From: Pedobacter yulinensis
Lineage (GTDB): Bacteria > Bacteroidota > Bacteroidia > Sphingobacteriales > Sphingobacteriaceae
Assembly (NCBI RefSeq): GCF_003029735.1
Contig: NZ_KZ686270.1
Coordinates: 62,001 to 126,000, forward strand
Reading direction: 5' to 3'
Length of the DNA stretch: 64,000 nucleotides
Under the pieces are notes generated by a model. It was given only the letters and a program-made list of their open reading frames with translations, was not told the origin of the DNA and did no database searches. Shown here one piece after another: positions 62,004 through 64,000 of this stretch; position 1 is the stretch's first letter; each line of letters starts with the position of its first letter. A program made the position numbers and the translations under genes.

Positions 62004-63374
62004 GTGCGCAGCAGCTACATCGTTTTGTTACTGTCTGTGCTGCTGGGCAGGTCAGTTCCCGTTTGTTCGCAGGTTCCGCACCTGACCGGCTCGGTACGCG
62101 TAAGCATGGCTACAGGCCAGATCAGCTGCGACTTTACGCTTTCTAACCTGCCGCAACTTGGAACAGATTACCAGATCCTGCTGAACAAAGGTTTCAACAT
62201 CAAAAGCATGCTGGACAGTGCTGGCCGGGTGCTAAGATACAATGGCTTTTACAATGGAAAAATGAGGGGCGAAGGCTTATGTTACACGCCGCAGCGTGGC
62301 GACAGCGTATACCGCAACCCCTCAAAACTACGCATCACGTATACAGGCGCCTTCCCGGTCTATACCGACACGCTCAATTTCATCGATTTTAAAGGGCTCA
62401 TCGCTTTCAATGGCAAAACGCTGCGGGCAACCGACCAGTCCAAATGGTACCCTGTCATGTACGATACCCGTAACGACCGGCAGATTGAACAGCTGACTTA
62501 CCGCATCACCGTTGAAAGTGCAGACGCAAAAATGCTGTTTGTAAATGGCGATGATCCGAAACCAGGGCCAAAGGCTGTTTTCCAGTCAATACTTCCGGCG
62601 GCGCCGCTGCTCTTTCTTGGCGATTACCCTTTACAGAAAACCCCGGGCGCCTGGTTCCTGAATACGCGCATGACAAATGCTGAACTTGGGGGGTTCGAGA
62701 AAAATATTGCTGAGATGAGGCGCTTCCTGGCCGAAAAACTTCACACCCGGTATAACACACGCAATGTGTTCATAGAACATGAGCCCATAGAGCGTTTTAA
62801 CAAAGGCCGCGTATGGGGCTTTGTTAATTTTCCTGTCGTTGCCTTTGCCGGCACCAGCCTGGGCAAAATGATCGACACGACCAGCCAGGCGTTAAAAGAC
62901 AGCAGCGATTATTCTTTTATTGCGCATGAGGTGGCGCATTATTACTTCGGCAACGTCCTGAAGCCAAATTCGACGCTGTTTTGGTTTTTCCTGGAATCTT
63001 CTGCCGAGTACCTGTCTGTGAAGGCGGCCGAAGCCCGCTTCGGAAAGGAATGGGCGGCAGCACACTTCCGTAAGCAGGCAAAAGACCTGGCCCGGTTTAA
63101 AGCGGTACCGCTTGACCAGGTAAAAAATGCCGACGAGATCTCTGGCACATACCGCTACAATTATGGTCCGCTGCTGCTTCGCGGTCTGGAACAGATCGTC
63201 GGCGAAAAACGGATGTACCGGTTTTTTGAACAGTGCTTGCGGGCTGACGGTCGGCCAACTGATTACACCTTTTTTAAGACCAGGGCAGCCGAGGCGGGCA
63301 TTACGGCACAGGAATGGGCCCGCTACGAAAAAACGTTTGTCAGGACGGGAAACGCCACCGCCGCCATCAGGTAA
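62004..63374 (+). CDS. M1-like (gluzincin) metallopeptidase domain protein
   Basis: This is a 456-residue secreted protein with a GTG start placed immediately after the preceding TAA, and a signal peptide of about 1-23 (ending PVCSQV). YSFIAHEVAHYYFGN contains HExxH near residue 308, and 18 residues later FLESSAEYL supplies the third zinc ligand Glu, the M1 spacing. The N-terminal half has beta-strands as in the M1 saddle, but the GAMEN substrate motif is not seen. It may be an active aminopeptidase-like enzyme of a divergent kind. It is followed by a lipoprotein gene after 64 bases. Confidence 0.83.
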   Translation: MRSSYIVLLLSVLLGRSVPVCSQVPHLTGSVRVSMATGQISCDFTLSNLPQLGTDYQILLNKGFNIKSMLDSAGRVLRYNGFYNGKMRGEGLCYTPQRGDSVYRNPSKLRITYTGAFPVYTDTLNFIDFKGLIAFNGKTLRATDQSKWYPVMYDTRNDRQIEQLTYRITVESADAKMLFVNGDDPKPGPKAVFQSILPAAPLLFLGDYPLQKTPGAWFLNTRMTNAELGGFEKNIAEMRRFLAEKLHTRYNTRNVFIEHEPIERFNKGRVWGFVNFPVVAFAGTSLGKMIDTTSQALKDSSDYSFIAHEVAHYYFGNVLKPNSTLFWFFLESSAEYLSVKAAEARFGKEWAAAHFRKQAKDLARFKAVPLDQVKNADEISGTYRYNYGPLLLRGLEQIVGEKRMYRFFEQCLRADGRPTDYTFFKTRAAEAGITAQEWARYEKTFVRTGNATAAIR

Positions 63375-63438
63375 GGCGGGTCGAAGCGTTTATCAGCAAA
63401 CAAACCAGGCATTTTACCGTTAAGAAAAAAACCTGAAA

Positions 63439-64000
63439 ATGAAAAAGCGCCATATCTTCTTTGCACTGATGTTTCCTTTGGCCATCGCCTCCTGCAGAAA
63501 CCCCGACAAGACCAAAGAAACCGCCACGGTAAAACAGGCTCCTGCAGCCAGCACCAAACCTGACAGCTTGTTTTATAAACATCTTGAAGGCACCATTGGC
63601 GGCAAACCGGTGGTCATGGACCTCATGCGTACCGGGCAGCAAACGGTAGGCTCCTATTATTACCGGGAAGTCGGCATTCCCATCAAATTACAGTTCGATT
63701 CCTTGAATAATGAAGGGGCACTTGTCATTTCAGAAATGACCTGGAGCAACGGCGGAAACCGCAAATCGCCACAGTTTACGTTAAAATGGGCCGGAAAAGT
63801 ATTCGCAGGCACCTGGAAAGATGAAGATAAAGGCAAGTCTTACCCGATTACACTGACAGAAACCTATGCAAATGGGTCGGTACCCTTTCGCGTGGTCCGG
63901 GTTGTTGATTCAGTACTCGCTTTCCCCGGTAGAAAGAACTCGCCCAGGGCAAAGGCTGCCATACAGGTCATCGTTGCTGAGGCGAATGCCAATTCCCGGT
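63439..64000 (+). CDS. lipoprotein, partial (possible RsiV/DUF3298-like)
   Basis: The frame starts at ATG 63439 and runs open to the window end, giving at least 187 residues. The lipobox is AIASC (Cys 19), followed by a Lys/Thr-rich linker. Beta-rich sequence GTIGGKPVVMDLMR, SYYYREVGIPIKL and LKWAGKVFAGTW follows. Near the end, VVRVVDSVLAFP looks like the start of an RsiV/DUF3298-like region. The C-terminus lies beyond the window. Function is unknown. Confidence 0.6.
   Translation, partial: MKKRHIFFALMFPLAIASCRNPDKTKETATVKQAPAASTKPDSLFYKHLEGTIGGKPVVMDLMRTGQQTVGSYYYREVGIPIKLQFDSLNNEGALVISEMTWSNGGNRKSPQFTLKWAGKVFAGTWKDEDKGKSYPITLTETYANGSVPFRVVRVVDSVLAFPGRKNSPRAKAAIQVIVAEANANSR

Overview
The window looks like a chromosome segment of a free-living member of the Bacteroidota, most likely family Sphingobacteriaceae (Pedobacter-like). 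This rests on two SusC/SusD pairs, many Cys-anchored lipoproteins, Bacteroidota-type promoter elements (TAnnTTTG) close to start codons, a SMUG2/DUF4918-type uracil-DNA glycosylase first described from Pedobacter, and an exosortase K / MSEP-CTERM locus, a system restricted to Bacteroidota. Genus and species cannot be fixed from the sequence alone. No rRNA, tRNA, CRISPR array, insertion sequence or phage gene was seen, and coding density is high.

Layout. (1) 381-18238: a nine-gene, co-oriented surface-lipoprotein operon built from two SusC-SusD-fasciclin units, followed by lipoproteins with DUF5007-like, TIG/beta-propeller, alkaline-phosphatase-like plus lectin-like, DUF1735/PA14 and PKD/discoidin domains. 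It has no recognisable active glycoside hydrolase and ends at a clear terminator. (2) 18505-37284: an ordinary accessory and housekeeping stretch with a luciferase-like oxidoreductase, cyanophycinase, hybrid histidine kinase, SMUG2, GDPD, cysteine hydrolase, a PepSY/TonB-receptor iron pair under a Fur-like palindrome, a MarR-GNAT fusion, an MFS/Crp/DoxX cluster, an EamA/MocR divergent pair, an SMP-30 lactonase and an SRPBCC protein. (3) 37483-47680: a DUF4965-family secreted protein, then a polyphosphate and pentose-phosphate block (polyphosphate glucokinase, Gnd, Zwf, Pgl facing Ppx and Ppk1). (4) 47779-53398: a histone-H1-like basic protein, YajQ, GNAT, GH43, a cytochrome c-PQQ sugar dehydrogenase, an M28 peptidase and a small orphan. 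(5) 53487-56984: a minus-strand operon LolD - orphan pre-ATP-grasp domain - HAD-like protein without its nucleophile - S41 peptidase. (6) 57154-61070: a winged-helix regulator locus with two matching operator-like palindromes, leading into DUF4173, a truncated exosortase K and the C-terminal remnant of an MSEP-CTERM protein. (7) 61134-end: polysaccharide deacetylase, an M1-like metallopeptidase and a partial lipoprotein.

How the genes work together. Polyphosphate made by Ppk1 can serve polyphosphate glucokinase, whose glucose-6-phosphate enters Zwf-Pgl-Gnd for NADPH, while Ppx degrades polyphosphate. GH43 and the sugar dehydrogenase (9 bp apart) form a periplasmic sugar-processing pair. The TonB receptor and PepSY protein form an iron-uptake pair. 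The large lipoprotein operon probably assembles a ligand-capturing and adhesive outer-membrane complex.

Most unusual items: the degenerate HAD plus orphan pre-ATP-grasp pair; the deletion-like fusion that joins exosortase K to the tail of its own substrate; the paired palindromes of the winged-helix locus; the phosphatase-like lipoprotein that has lost its metal ligands; and a terminator-like hairpin five bases before the ppk start codon.
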